Assembly: GCA_020635055.1 (NCBI GenBank)
Contig: JACKAN010000010.1
Coordinates: 1 to 64,000 of the forward strand
Direction of reading: 5' to 3'
Length of the DNA stretch: 64,000 nucleotides
DNA from: Pseudobdellovibrionaceae bacterium
Lineage (GTDB): Bacteria > Bdellovibrionota > Bdellovibrionia > Bdellovibrionales > UBA1609
Shown here: one piece after another, positions 44,726-54,525 of the stretch
Layout: every line of letters starts with the position of its first letter
Numbering within the stretch: the first letter of the stretch is position 1
Position numbers and translations under genes: made by a program
Notes under the pieces: model-generated
Seen by the model: the letters and a program-made list of their open reading frames with translations, nothing else
Database searches by the model: none
Told to the model about the DNA's origin: nothing

Positions 44726-45115
44726 ATGATAAACGAAAAAAAGCATATTTTAGTTGTTGATGATGAAGAGGAAATTCGTTTTCTACTCGAAACTAAATTT
44801 TATAAATTGGGATACAACGTTTCTGTGGCAGCAACAGCCCTTCAGGCTCTTCAAAAAATAAAAGCTGGAAATAAATTTGATCTAATAATATGTGATCTTA
44901 AAATGCCCAAAATGAATGGCATTGAATTTTTTATTGAAATTCAAAATTTCCACCCTCAAGCTCAGTTTCTGTTAATTACTGGACAGCCAGAAAAAGATAA
45001 ACTCATGATGGCAATGAAAAAAGGGGTTTTAAATATTATGTTAAAACCAGTAAAGCACATAGATATAGTTGAAAAAATTAATGGCCTTATTGGCGCACCA
45101 GAGCGTGTTGCCTAA
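44726..45115 (+). CDS. Single-domain response regulator (CheY-like)
   Basis: 129 residues: ILVVDDEEEIRF gives the acidic pair, LIICDLKMPKMNG the phospho-acceptor Asp, ITGQ the Thr/Ser, and MLKPVKH the conserved Lys. No output domain, so it likely shuttles phosphate or controls a protein partner. It faces a hybrid kinase gene ending 17 nt away on the opposite strand, a likely partner. Confidence 0.9.
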   Translation: MINEKKHILVVDDEEEIRFLLETKFYKLGYNVSVAATALQALQKIKAGNKFDLIICDLKMPKMNGIEFFIEIQNFHPQAQFLLITGQPEKDKLMMAMKKGVLNIMLKPVKHIDIVEKINGLIGAPERVA

Positions 45116-45131
45116 ACCGAGATCTTAAAGA

Positions 45132-46706
45132 TCAACTTACCAAATCTTTTCCCTTTCCGTGTATGTAAGCAAAATGTTCTTCCAGTTCATTTATAATTTT
45201 TGAGAAAAGTAAATGATCAATAGGCTTTGTAAGAAACCCATTGATTCCTAGTCGTTTGACTTTCATTTCTAAGGCTTTTTTGCCAGCATAACCACTGAAT
45301 GCGTAAATTAATGTTTTTGCATGATCTTTCTTAATTTGTTTAATTAATTGAACTCCATCCATCTTTGGCATGCGTATGTCTGTAAATACACAATCTATAT
45401 TTTGTACAAACGAAAAAACATTCAAAGCTTCTTCGCCATTCTTGGCTGTGTACACTTCGTACCCATATCTGGATAGCTTATGTTTAAATAATTCGAGGAT
45501 AAACTCTTCATCATCAACCACCAAAATGTTTCTTTTAAATTGAACTTTTTTAGGGATTTTACCTAAGCTTACAATTGGGAACTCAAGTTTAAATTCAGTT
45601 CCCTCCTCTTTTTTACTAGAAAAAGTAAGATCGCCTCCATGTGCTTTCATTATTCCATAACTTAAAGATAAACCTAAGCCAGTGCCCTCACCTACAGGTT
45701 TGGTGGTAAAAAACGGGGTCATTACTTGAGATTGTATTCTAGAAGGAATCTCGGGGCCATTGTTCCAAATACTTAAAAGCACTTTATCTTTTATATCCAA
45801 AGTAATTTTAATTTTCCGACCTCCCTCTGGCTTATCTTGTAAAGCGTGAAAGGCATTATTTAAAATATTTAAAATAATTTGTTCAATTTGGTTGGGGTCA
45901 CATTTGACCACACCATGGGGAGACTTCATTTTTTTCTCTACTTGTATATTCATTTCACTGAATCTATTTTTTAAAAAAGCTAGGGCGTCTTCAACAATTT
46001 CCCTTAAATCTACATGCACCATAACCACTTCGTCTTCACGAGCCAACTTCATCATAGTACCTATTATCTTTGCCATGCGATCGGAAGCTTTTATTATTGG
46101 AGAAATTTGATTCTTTATTTCATCTTTGTCATAATTGTTTTGATCAAATAGCATTTGTATGTTTTCTGCAAAACCCTGCACTATCATTAATGGATTATTT
46201 AACTCATGGGCTACGCCGGCGGTTAACTGACCAATATCTGCAAGTTTTGTCATATGATTGAGTTCATTAATATAGATTTCTTTGTCTTTTTGAATTTTCA
46301 CTAATTCTGATAGATCGTGCAATACTACAATGGCACGATCCACTTTATTGAAACCAGAAAACTTAACACTAAAATCTATATGGACACGTTTGCCATTTTT
46401 TTTAATTAAAGTAATATCGTTAATTACATGTGAAGATTGTCCATGGATATGAAATATAATTTTGAATGTCGAGTCCACTTCCTCTTTATTCTTTTTAGAA
46501 AATACATTTAAAAAACCTTTGTCATTAAAGGATTTAAGTGTGTAACCGGTAAGATCTTCAGCGGCTTCGTTTAGAAAAACAAGCTCCATCTTTTTATTTA
46601 AAACAATAATAGGAACGTGCAATTCGCCATAGTATTCTTCTAAAGAAACTTTAGAACCTTGTTTTTTTCGTGAATTCTTTTTTGTATTTTTTTTTCTCAA
46701 ACTCAT
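45132..46706 (-). CDS. Hybrid sensor histidine kinase (PAS-HisKA-HATPase-REC)
   Basis: 524 residues without TM segments, so cytoplasmic. Basic N-terminus, PAS-like sensor (VPIIVLNKKMELVFLNEAAE...), HisKA with GVAHELNNPLMIVQGF (phospho-His), catalytic domain with NILNNAFHAL, WNNGPEI and GEGTGLGLSLSYGIMKAHGG, then a C-terminal receiver with ILVVDDEEF, Asp in FTDIRMPKMDG and KPID. It autophosphorylates and transfers within itself or to the nearby CheY-like protein. Confidence 0.93.
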   Translation of the reverse strand: MSLRKKNTKKNSRKKQGSKVSLEEYYGELHVPIIVLNKKMELVFLNEAAEDLTGYTLKSFNDKGFLNVFSKKNKEEVDSTFKIIFHIHGQSSHVINDITLIKKNGKRVHIDFSVKFSGFNKVDRAIVVLHDLSELVKIQKDKEIYINELNHMTKLADIGQLTAGVAHELNNPLMIVQGFAENIQMLFDQNNYDKDEIKNQISPIIKASDRMAKIIGTMMKLAREDEVVMVHVDLREIVEDALAFLKNRFSEMNIQVEKKMKSPHGVVKCDPNQIEQIILNILNNAFHALQDKPEGGRKIKITLDIKDKVLLSIWNNGPEIPSRIQSQVMTPFFTTKPVGEGTGLGLSLSYGIMKAHGGDLTFSSKKEEGTEFKLEFPIVSLGKIPKKVQFKRNILVVDDEEFILELFKHKLSRYGYEVYTAKNGEEALNVFSFVQNIDCVFTDIRMPKMDGVQLIKQIKKDHAKTLIYAFSGYAGKKALEMKVKRLGINGFLTKPIDHLLFSKIINELEEHFAYIHGKGKDLVS

Positions 46707-46834
46707 GTGTTATTATCGGAAGATCAGCGCACTATTTAAAAAATCAAAGCAAAATCTTTGTAACCAGGTCAAACATCTACTTGATTCGATTATTTGAGCT
46801 AGGCCTTAGTAATGCTTGCTTCGCAAAAACCGGC

Positions 46835-48442
46835 TCAAACCCCAGTGCAGAAATAATGAAAGTTAGCAGAATTGTAATCGGTAGATTTGCCATCAATAAG
46901 GAAGAGGGAAATAACTTCAGTTCTCACTCCCGGCTCTATATTAAAAACAACAAGATCCGACATTTCAACAATCATATGAAGCCCTCGTCCAGCTCCACCT
47001 TTAAGTTTGTTTAAAGAACCCGCCTGCCCCCCATAGCAACTTTCTAAATAATCTATCACCGTCTGTCCTTGAAGCGCGCCAAAGGGGTCGGTTACTGAAA
47101 TGCCAATAAAAATTCCATCTGTGCCAAACGAAAAAACACCTTGCTGAGACTCACTTAATTTTACAGGAATCTTCCTGTCTAAGTGATTAAATATAGCCTT
47201 CCCCTTGCTGTCAGTTGGCGCATCATATACGGCATTCATTAACAATTCTTCAGTGACAGTTTTTACAGAATCCAATCGTGAAGATCTCACTCCCAGCTGT
47301 AGAAAATAGTTTTGCATTTCATCATTCAACTCTTTGCGTGTTTCACTTCCCTGTATCGAGAATTCTTGTAAATCCACTCCCCATGCAAGGTATTTTTCTA
47401 GACCAAAAATATCTCTGTTGACCAATTTGGTGACCGTAGTCATTATGTTTTTACTTGTAAAGTATCTATCCTCTGGATCTCTAGAAACTATATTGGGGAT
47501 AATTCCTAGTTTTTTTAATTTAGGAATATAAGCACTAATGGGCTCTGATGTTATCAAAGTAAAGTTAGCTTTCGTCGAGTTAGAAAATTCGCCAATCAAA
47601 GGAATCATCTCGGAATTTACAAATACAATATCAAATTCTTTAAGAGATAACTTTTCCCTAGCTTCTGCTATATGAGAAGCTATCTCCAATTCAATACCCG
47701 TTCCACCTAACGCCATTTTTGCTATAGACTGTTGTTTTTTATTAGATTCGGCAAGCAACACGCGTCTGTTTTTTTGCACTGAATCGACACTGAATCGGGA
47801 AACAAGGGGGTCCAATATTTTTTTAATATATTCCACTTCATTTAAAGCGTTTTCATAGGCCGTTGTATCAAATTTAGTATGCAAAGACTTTAAATTGGAC
47901 TGAAGATTTACTAAATTTTTCCCAGTAATTTCCTTTAAACGTTTAACTGTTAATTCTTGTCCTTGATAAATTTCGCTTAAATGCTTATCGCTAAAATCTT
48001 CAAAATATTTTGCCTTTTGATTAGTGATCCTCAGCTTTTCTGATAAAGTAATGGCAAAAGCTCTATATAGCGCTTTATTAAATACCTCTTTATCATTACC
48101 AAGAGATTTATTCAGGCTTTGAATATCGACTTCAATGACTTTTACTGGGGTCTCTGATACAATAGTTGCGGACACCGGGCTTCCTGTGACTACGCTCATC
48201 TCACCAATCACATCTCCCATTTGCTCTAAGGTCGCAACAACCGCACCATCCACCAGGACGCCAACTTGCCCAATAATAAGAATATAGAGATTTATATTTA
48301 CTTGGCCTTGAACTAAAATTCTTTCTTTGGGTTTGTATTTTCGAATAGAACTAAAATCTTCAACATGCTGAAGTTGTTTTTCATCAAATTCATCAAACAA
48401 AGGAATACTGGCGAAATAATCTCTAGGTTTTCTTTCAAGCAT
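46835..48442 (-). CDS. cNMP-binding / pseudo-receiver / HATPase regulator
   Basis: 535 residues. N-terminus: cyclic nucleotide-binding domain (MGDVIGEMSVVTGSPVSAT). Middle: a receiver-like domain starting VLLAESNKKQQ with DIVFVNSEMIP where the acidic pair and phospho-acceptor Asp are lost, so a pseudo-receiver. C-terminus: RsbW-type ATPase domain with TEELLMNAVYDA and GAGRGLHMIVEMSD. It may bind a nucleotide and act on an anti-sigma-like partner. Directly beside the hybrid kinase gene, same strand, 128 bp upstream. Confidence 0.75.
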   Translation of the reverse strand: MLERKPRDYFASIPLFDEFDEKQLQHVEDFSSIRKYKPKERILVQGQVNINLYILIIGQVGVLVDGAVVATLEQMGDVIGEMSVVTGSPVSATIVSETPVKVIEVDIQSLNKSLGNDKEVFNKALYRAFAITLSEKLRITNQKAKYFEDFSDKHLSEIYQGQELTVKRLKEITGKNLVNLQSNLKSLHTKFDTTAYENALNEVEYIKKILDPLVSRFSVDSVQKNRRVLLAESNKKQQSIAKMALGGTGIELEIASHIAEAREKLSLKEFDIVFVNSEMIPLIGEFSNSTKANFTLITSEPISAYIPKLKKLGIIPNIVSRDPEDRYFTSKNIMTTVTKLVNRDIFGLEKYLAWGVDLQEFSIQGSETRKELNDEMQNYFLQLGVRSSRLDSVKTVTEELLMNAVYDAPTDSKGKAIFNHLDRKIPVKLSESQQGVFSFGTDGIFIGISVTDPFGALQGQTVIDYLESCYGGQAGSLNKLKGGAGRGLHMIVEMSDLVVFNIEPGVRTEVISLFLIDGKSTDYNSANFHYFCTGV

Positions 48443-48655
48443 AAGTTCACTGTATCACTATTTGCCTTATTGCATTATATCTGATTTTCTGGAGCTTTAT
48501 TTCTGTGCTAATGTCGAAATTTGAAGTACAAATCTTATGTTTCATCGTGTGAAATAAAATACTGGCACCATATTTGGATAAAAGTCTTGAAGGTATTGTC
48601 AAACAGCTGAACTTGAGGCACTTTGACGCTTTCTAAAGAATGTAAGGAGAATGTA

Positions 48656-49138
48656 ATGATTAAATATGTTGAAGGCGATATCTTAAAATCAAAAGCCAAG
48701 GCTATAGCTCATGGCGTTGCCCCAAATGATGATTTCAAACAAGGCTTAGCTTTATCCTTGCGAAAACAATGGCCCAGTTTATATAAAGACTTCAGGCATT
48801 TTTGCCATACAAAAAACCCTAAAGAAGGCGATGTTTGGGCATGGAAAGGTGTAGGAGGTCCAATAATTTTTAATTTAATGACTCAAGATGCACCCAAGAC
48901 TCGCGACAGCCACCCTGGTAAAGCTAGCCTTACTAACATCAATCACAGCATGAAAAATTTAGTAAAAGAGTTAAAAGAAGAGGGCGTTGACAGTTTAGCT
49001 ATTACTAAAGTTGCCACTGGTGTTGGCGGAATGGACTGGAAAGATGTGAAACCACTCCTAGAAGAACACCTTAAAGGTCTCGATATGGAAATATATATTT
49101 ATGAAACCTATAAAGAAAATGTTTCAGCTGAGGAATAA
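48656..49138 (+). CDS. Macro-domain protein (ADP-ribose binding, TARG1-like)
   Basis: AAGGAGA sits before the ATG at 48656. 160 residues: IKYVEGDILKSKAKAIAHGVAPNDDFKQGLAL is the macro-domain start, followed by IIFNLMTQD and ITKVATGVGGMDW with the phosphate-binding loop. Macro domains bind ADP-ribose or related nucleotides; this compact form is like the TARG1/ALC1-type hydrolases that remove ADP-ribose. Starts an operon with CBS, ligase and hydrolase genes (gap 2 nt to the next). Confidence 0.85.
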   Translation: MIKYVEGDILKSKAKAIAHGVAPNDDFKQGLALSLRKQWPSLYKDFRHFCHTKNPKEGDVWAWKGVGGPIIFNLMTQDAPKTRDSHPGKASLTNINHSMKNLVKELKEEGVDSLAITKVATGVGGMDWKDVKPLLEEHLKGLDMEIYIYETYKENVSAEE

Positions 49139-49140
49139 CT

Positions 49141-49506
49141 ATGAAAATTCAAAAATATATGACTGAACTTCCTCACACTATTGGCCATGACATTACTGTA
49201 ACTAAAGCAAGAAATATGATGAAAGATCATGCCTGTCACCACTTGCCGGTTCTTGATGGCGGACACTTAGTTGGAGTTATTAGCAACAGAGATCTTGCTC
49301 TTGTTGAAAATGTACGTGGCGGTGGAGAAACACCTGTAGAAGAAATTATGACCGATGAGCCCGTTATTGTCGACCCAGATACCGATGTTAATGAAGCCAT
49401 AAAAATGATGATGGAAAAACGAATTGGCAGCCTAATTATCAGAGCAAAAGAAGGAAAACATTGGGGCATTTTCACTTATACGGATGCCTTAAAAGTTTTA
49501 TCCTAA
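49141..49506 (+). CDS. Two-CBS-domain protein
   Basis: 121 residues: two CBS motifs (LPHTIGHDITVTKARNMMKDHACHHLPVLDGGHLVGVISNRDL and EEIMTDEPVIVDPDTDVNEAIKMMMEKRIGSLII). Stand-alone CBS pairs bind adenosyl nucleotides such as AMP, ATP or SAM and regulate partner proteins. Two-nt gap from the macro gene; the ligase gene follows 18 nt later. Confidence 0.88.
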   Translation: MKIQKYMTELPHTIGHDITVTKARNMMKDHACHHLPVLDGGHLVGVISNRDLALVENVRGGGETPVEEIMTDEPVIVDPDTDVNEAIKMMMEKRIGSLIIRAKEGKHWGIFTYTDALKVLS

Positions 49507-49524
49507 TTATTTTCAGGGGGCTTC

Positions 49525-50964
49525 ATGGGGCAGGAGATTGCCGACTCCAGTTTTTCATTGGAGTCGGAAGCTGAGTTTCTTAGACGCTTGCGCGAGGAAA
49601 CCAAGATTTTAATGTCTTTGGTAGAGAATCGTGAGTTTGAATATGAGGCAACTCCAACTTTAGGCCTTGAAATTGAAGCTTGGTTAATTGATAAAAGTGG
49701 ATTTCCCAACCCCATCAATGATGCTTTCCTGAAAAATACCAAAAATGACAATATTGTTCACGAACTCTCTCAGTTTAATTTTGAGCTCAATCTTGAACCA
49801 CTTAAAGTTGGTAAGCATTGTTTTACTCAATTTGAAAACGAAATTTTATCTTTATGGAAGTTGTGCCAAAAAACAGCTGAAGATCTTGATGCTCGCACTC
49901 TGTTAATAGGTACTTTACCAATGATTCGCGAACAAATGCTACAGCTCAATTATATTTCGAATTCACAACGCTATCGATCGCTCAACCAAAGACTTTTCGA
50001 GTTCCGCAAAGGTTTACCGTTAAAGATCGACATCAAAGGTGAGGAACATTTTCAGCTGGTTCAAGATCATCTTATGCTGGAGGCGGCAGCTACTTCTATA
50101 CAGGTTCATTTTCAGGTCAATCAAGATAATTTCAAAAGAGTTATGAATGCCTCTAACATATTGTCTGCGCCACTGATAGCCACGGCGGCCAATGCCCCCT
50201 TCTTGTATGGTTACAATTTGTGGAGTGATACAAGAATTGCTATTTTTGAACAAGCGGTAAATTGCCCCAGCTTTCGTGATAAAAAAGGGGATTTCATTGG
50301 ACGTGTTGGATTTGGCACTGGCTATATTAAACACTCAGTTTTGGAACCTTTTCTAGAAAACCTAGATGGTTTCCATACCCTACTTCCCTATTTGAGCGAC
50401 CCTTATGATCCCCAAAAACTGGATCACTTGCGCTTGCAAAATGGCACTGTTTGGCGTTGGAATCGCCCCATCATAGGTTTTAACGGAAAGAAAAAACCCC
50501 ATTTGCGTATAGAACAGAGAGTGATGTCTTCTGGACCAACCCCCAGAGATATCGTAGCCAATATGGCTTTTTATTGTGGCCTCGTTTATGAACTGGCAAA
50601 TCTTGAAAAACCCATGGAGGAATCTTTTACCTTTACTGATTGCCGACAAAATTTTTACCAGTGTGCACAAAAAGGTTTGAGCGCTCATATTCAATGGTTA
50701 GGGAAAAGAGTGGGGGTACAAGACTTGCTCCTCCATCAACTAATCCCAAAGGCCAAACTGGGTTTAAAAAAACTCAATGTATCAGAGGAAGATATTCAAC
50801 TTTATATAAATGAGACCATTTATCCAAGAGTTTTAAAAGGGCAAAATGGGACTCGCTGGCAAAGATCTTATGTGGATTGTCATGGACGAGACTTTCAAGG
50901 TCTAACTCAAAGGTATTGGGAGTTACAAAACGAAAATCTCCCAGTTCACAGTTGGGAAATTTAG
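49525..50964 (+). CDS. Carboxylate-amine ligase, GCS2/YbdK-like
   Basis: GGGGG lies 4-9 nt before the ATG. 479 residues of the glutamate-cysteine ligase-like fold: TPTLGLEIEAWLID start, ELSQFNFELNLEP, and HLMLEAAATSIQVHFQV with the family's active-site region (EAAATSxQxH). These enzymes join a glutamate gamma-carboxyl to an amine using ATP. Length and style match gshA-like family type 2; substrate is not fixed. Between CBS and aspartoacylase-like genes, so it likely makes an amide that the next enzyme can break. Confidence 0.75.
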   Translation: MGQEIADSSFSLESEAEFLRRLREETKILMSLVENREFEYEATPTLGLEIEAWLIDKSGFPNPINDAFLKNTKNDNIVHELSQFNFELNLEPLKVGKHCFTQFENEILSLWKLCQKTAEDLDARTLLIGTLPMIREQMLQLNYISNSQRYRSLNQRLFEFRKGLPLKIDIKGEEHFQLVQDHLMLEAAATSIQVHFQVNQDNFKRVMNASNILSAPLIATAANAPFLYGYNLWSDTRIAIFEQAVNCPSFRDKKGDFIGRVGFGTGYIKHSVLEPFLENLDGFHTLLPYLSDPYDPQKLDHLRLQNGTVWRWNRPIIGFNGKKKPHLRIEQRVMSSGPTPRDIVANMAFYCGLVYELANLEKPMEESFTFTDCRQNFYQCAQKGLSAHIQWLGKRVGVQDLLLHQLIPKAKLGLKKLNVSEEDIQLYINETIYPRVLKGQNGTRWQRSYVDCHGRDFQGLTQRYWELQNENLPVHSWEI

Positions 50965-50987
50965 ACTGAAAAAATGGATAAAAATTT

Positions 50988-51998
50988 ATGAAATTGAGAT
51001 TTGACATTTTAAATGAGCTACCTAAAGACCTACTAAATATAAATTACCAACAAATTAAAAGTATATTCCCCCACCCCAGTTTAATTCACTTGGAAGGGGC
51101 TAAAAAAGAGCCCCTTTTTATTTCCACTTGTTTACATGGAAATGAAGATGTGGGATTTAAAACAATTCAAAAATTGAAAGCTTATTTAGAAACCCATAAT
51201 TTGCCTCGCTCACTAAGCATTTTTATAGGAAACGTGGATGCCGCAGAGTTAAATCTTCGCCGTAAAGAACAGCAAAAAGATTACAATCGCATTTGGCGTA
51301 AAGACAATTCTCCAGAGGGCTTAATGGCTCAAGATATCATTAACATAATGAAAGAAAAGAACACTTTTGCCAGCCTTGATTTGCATAATAACTCTGGAAA
51401 GAACCCCATGTATGCTTGTGTGAACAGCACAACAAGCCCCTTCCTTAAGCTGGCCAGTCTTTTTGCTAATAATATAGTTTATTTTGATAACCCAAACACT
51501 TGTCAATCTATGGCCTTTGCCGACTTCTGCCCTTCTGTTACTATTGAGTGCGGTCAGACTGGAAACTTCATTGGGCCGGAAAAAGCTTTTGAATATATTT
51601 TAGATTTGCTCCATTTAGATTCCTTTGAGGTTACAGATCACACATTTGAAAACCTAAATCTTTATCAAACTCTCGGACGTCTTTGTGTTGAAGGAACCCG
51701 CTCGATCAGCTTTTCTAATGAAAAACTAGAACTCAACTTTCCCGGCGAATTAGAATTGTGGAATTTTACTCCTTTAAAGGCTCATACTTTACTAGCTTAC
51801 TCCTTGCATGACCATCAAAGCCTCTATGTTCGAGACGAAAACGACAAAGATATCTCGGAAGAGTTTATTTACTTTAAAAACAAGCATTATTACCTCAGCC
51901 AAGATTGTGTGCCGGCCATGTTAACTTCGGATTTAGATGTCATTTATAAAGACTGCCTAGGCTATTTAATGAAAACCATGAAACATCAGAACTCTTAA
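50988..51998 (+). CDS. M14-type aspartoacylase/succinylglutamate desuccinylase-like hydrolase
   Basis: 336 residues: FISTCLHGNEDVGF carries the zinc ligands His and Glu, NLRRKEQQKDYNRIW the substrate Arg region, SLDLHNNSG the third ligand His, and TIECGQTG the catalytic Glu. The family removes acyl groups from amino acids (N-acetylaspartate, N-succinylglutamate). A 23-nt gap from the ligase gene suggests an operon. Physiological substrate unknown. Confidence 0.8.
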   Translation: MKLRFDILNELPKDLLNINYQQIKSIFPHPSLIHLEGAKKEPLFISTCLHGNEDVGFKTIQKLKAYLETHNLPRSLSIFIGNVDAAELNLRRKEQQKDYNRIWRKDNSPEGLMAQDIINIMKEKNTFASLDLHNNSGKNPMYACVNSTTSPFLKLASLFANNIVYFDNPNTCQSMAFADFCPSVTIECGQTGNFIGPEKAFEYILDLLHLDSFEVTDHTFENLNLYQTLGRLCVEGTRSISFSNEKLELNFPGELELWNFTPLKAHTLLAYSLHDHQSLYVRDENDKDISEEFIYFKNKHYYLSQDCVPAMLTSDLDVIYKDCLGYLMKTMKHQNS

Positions 51999-52249
51999 TA
52001 ACCAACTCGATAGAACCAGATACTACGTATTTTTTTCATGAATGGCATTTCTTTCGCAAAAACAAGAACTTTCTTTTTTATTTCCATCTACTTAACTAAC
52101 TGAACCAGTCTCTTTTAAAAGGGATCAGTTGCAAATTGAGACTGCTAAGTCGACCTCTTGTGTAAAGGATTCATTAATTCACCTAAGTCATTTACAGCAA
52201 GACTTTTACGCATTAAAGCCAATCAGAAATACAAAATAAAAGGAATCTA

Positions 52250-53353
52250 ATGAAAAGCCTTATTTACCAAACCATTTCCGTTTGCGCGATACTTATTGCT
52301 ACTCTAATTGCCACACAAGCCCAATCGGAAACTCAAACAACTCAAGCCCCACTCAATATTGAAAAAAGCAAATACCTTAGCACCTACAACCTTATGCATA
52401 GAACTTTTGAAGGCAGAGCCAAATCAAACTACGCTTATCAAGTGGATAGTCTTGCTGTTACAACACATAATTTCGGCTTGGGTTACTACATTGCCCCCAG
52501 CTACATTCTTGGGGTTAGCGGTAAATTTATTCGCACCAATGTTAATTTAAAATCCAGCCTTAACATTCCAGGAATGCCATCACAAATTAATTCATCTACA
52601 GAAGGCCTTGGCGACACAATGATCGGACTCACTAAAGAGTGGTCCTTAAAAGACAATGCTTTATTTTTACTGTCCGCCAATATCAGTCTTCCCACAGGAA
52701 GTTATCAGGAAAAAACACCCACTGGTAAATTAATTTCTTATCGTGGACAGTTAGGCTCTGGCACTTATGACTTAGCCCCATATATGCTTTACCGTCGCCG
52801 TTGGTCTCGCTGGGATCTTATGACTAGAATCCATGGTCATGTTCGCACGGGCCGTAACGATTTAGAGTATCGCAATGGTGACGACATTATGTTAATTGCT
52901 TCTACAGGCTTTTGGTTAAATAAATACATAGCTTTGACCGGTGGACTTTACTACAAAAACTGGCGCGAAGTTGTAGGTTCAGAAAATGTCCTAGCCTTTA
53001 ACAATAAAGTGAGTGCAGCTCGTTACGCAAAACTAGCTTCGGCAAACACAGGTCACCCTACATCTTCTACCTCCCCCCACCCCACACAGCATGGTCCACA
53101 AACTCGAAGTGGAGGTTCACCGCATTCGTCTTCCTCTTATAGTGCTTATTCAAATGTGAAAACCGAAGATATTTTTGCCGCCTCTGGCGCTACCTACGCC
53201 GCTAATATTGGTATAAAATCTGGAATTTACCTTGGACCCATTCTTAAAGGATCTATTGAAGCCGGTATCCCCATCTACAATGATCAAGTTGGACCATTGC
53301 AAGGTTTAAATACGAGTTGGTACTTGGTCACCTCATTGGTGTCTAACTTTTAA
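52250..53353 (+). CDS. Outer-membrane transporter-like barrel with Ser/His/Pro-rich loop
   Basis: AAAGGAATCTA then ATG. 367 residues, signal peptide (IYQTISVCAILIATLIATQAQSE), then barrel strands (LSANISLPTGSYQEKTPTGK matches the MetA-type porin pattern LPTGxxxxGxG). Residues ~265-305 (TGHPTSSTSPHPTQHG to HSSSSYSAYS) form a low-complexity insert rich in Ser, His and Pro, probably a surface or periplasmic loop. Ends LVTSLVSNF with terminal Phe. Stop overlaps that of the convergent gene by 4 nt. Confidence 0.65.
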   Translation: MKSLIYQTISVCAILIATLIATQAQSETQTTQAPLNIEKSKYLSTYNLMHRTFEGRAKSNYAYQVDSLAVTTHNFGLGYYIAPSYILGVSGKFIRTNVNLKSSLNIPGMPSQINSSTEGLGDTMIGLTKEWSLKDNALFLLSANISLPTGSYQEKTPTGKLISYRGQLGSGTYDLAPYMLYRRRWSRWDLMTRIHGHVRTGRNDLEYRNGDDIMLIASTGFWLNKYIALTGGLYYKNWREVVGSENVLAFNNKVSAARYAKLASANTGHPTSSTSPHPTQHGPQTRSGGSPHSSSSYSAYSNVKTEDIFAASGATYAANIGIKSGIYLGPILKGSIEAGIPIYNDQVGPLQGLNTSWYLVTSLVSNF

Positions 53354-54525
53354 AAAATAGGCGTATTTAAAACACTCCCACAAGTTCTAATAAAACTTGC
53401 TGCCTTTGTTTTAACATCGATTTCTTTAATAAAATCACTTATTGGTTGAAAGTAAGAAACTAGTTTATCTTGTCCAGCGACTTTCATTCGCATAAAATTT
53501 CTGTGCATGGATCCGAATGACATTCTTAAAACTGGGCGCCGAGTAGTGGAATTTATATAAGCATACCAATCGCTAATAACTGGAGGAAATGATGTGAAGG
53601 CTGAAGAGCTTCCACCAACAATAAACATTTCATCGGATTCAACAAAATACACCGGAGCCCCTGGTGGGTTTAAAGAATTTCCCGATCTGGATCTTAACTC
53701 ACCATCTTCACCCTGAACTTTCATTAAAACCCCTGCCTTAGGAACTACTCCCACTAAAAACATAGGATAAAAGGTCTTTTTAAATTTTTCCCATTCAATA
53801 AATATTTCGAATACCATAGCTTTATCGTCACTATTAAAACCCACGTTCACACCCACAGAAAAGGACCCTCCAATACCTTTATCTTTAATGCCTGTTTGGG
53901 CTATAACCCCTATGGAAGTTGTAAAAGAAAATTCATTCTGTTTTGTTACAACTTTTGCTTGTTTCCAAAGGTATTCATCTGTTTTTTCTAAAAAGAATTT
54001 ATTAAATTCTTGCGCCCGACTCGTTGCCTGTTCTTTCCAACTTCTTTTGGCTTCGTTTACAGAATCAGTTACGGCTTGTTCATCTGATGGGGGATTCTTT
54101 GGTTTTCTACTAAAAATTCTTTTAAATTTATTTTTAATTAAACTTCCTGAGCCAAGAGTTAGTTCCGTTTTCTCCAAAACAGTGGCTAAACGAGAGAGGT
54201 AAAACAGGCGATTGACTTGGAATTTTTTTTGATCTTGCTCTGACATGGAACCGTAGGTTTCTCTATCTTCATCCGCAGTTGGCAATAGAGAAAAGGTATA
54301 TAGCTTACCTTTAGGTGTTTGAATGAGGATATGGTCTTGACCGGAATCCACTGAACCCACAGCCAGTTCGACTTCCTCTATTTGGGTTTGTAGATTCTGT
54401 TCTGATAAAACCGTTACCGTTCCATCATCTAAGGTTATGGGGTCAGCGCCAGCGATGTTAAATGTTAACAAAACCAATAACAATACTATAAAAATATTTG
54501 ATTTTAGACGACTACCCATATTCAT
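53350..54525 (-). CDS. Exported protein of unknown function
   Basis: The ATG at 54525 gives a signal peptide (SRLKSNIFIVLLLVLLTFNIAGA); ATGs at 54519 and 54564 are alternatives, and AGGAGA lies 2 nt before the last. ~391 residues. Mature start LDDGTVTVLSEQNLQTQIEEVEL, basic middle (KNKFKRIFSRKPKN), then beta-rich repeats (FSVGVNVGF, VFEIFIEWEKFKKTF). No family recognised. The gene converges on the 52250-53353 gene. Confidence 0.55.
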   Translation of the reverse strand: MNMGSRLKSNIFIVLLLVLLTFNIAGADPITLDDGTVTVLSEQNLQTQIEEVELAVGSVDSGQDHILIQTPKGKLYTFSLLPTADEDRETYGSMSEQDQKKFQVNRLFYLSRLATVLEKTELTLGSGSLIKNKFKRIFSRKPKNPPSDEQAVTDSVNEAKRSWKEQATSRAQEFNKFFLEKTDEYLWKQAKVVTKQNEFSFTTSIGVIAQTGIKDKGIGGSFSVGVNVGFNSDDKAMVFEIFIEWEKFKKTFYPMFLVGVVPKAGVLMKVQGEDGELRSRSGNSLNPPGAPVYFVESDEMFIVGGSSSAFTSFPPVISDWYAYINSTTRRPVLRMSFGSMHRNFMRMKVAGQDKLVSYFQPISDFIKEIDVKTKAASFIRTCGSVLNTPIF

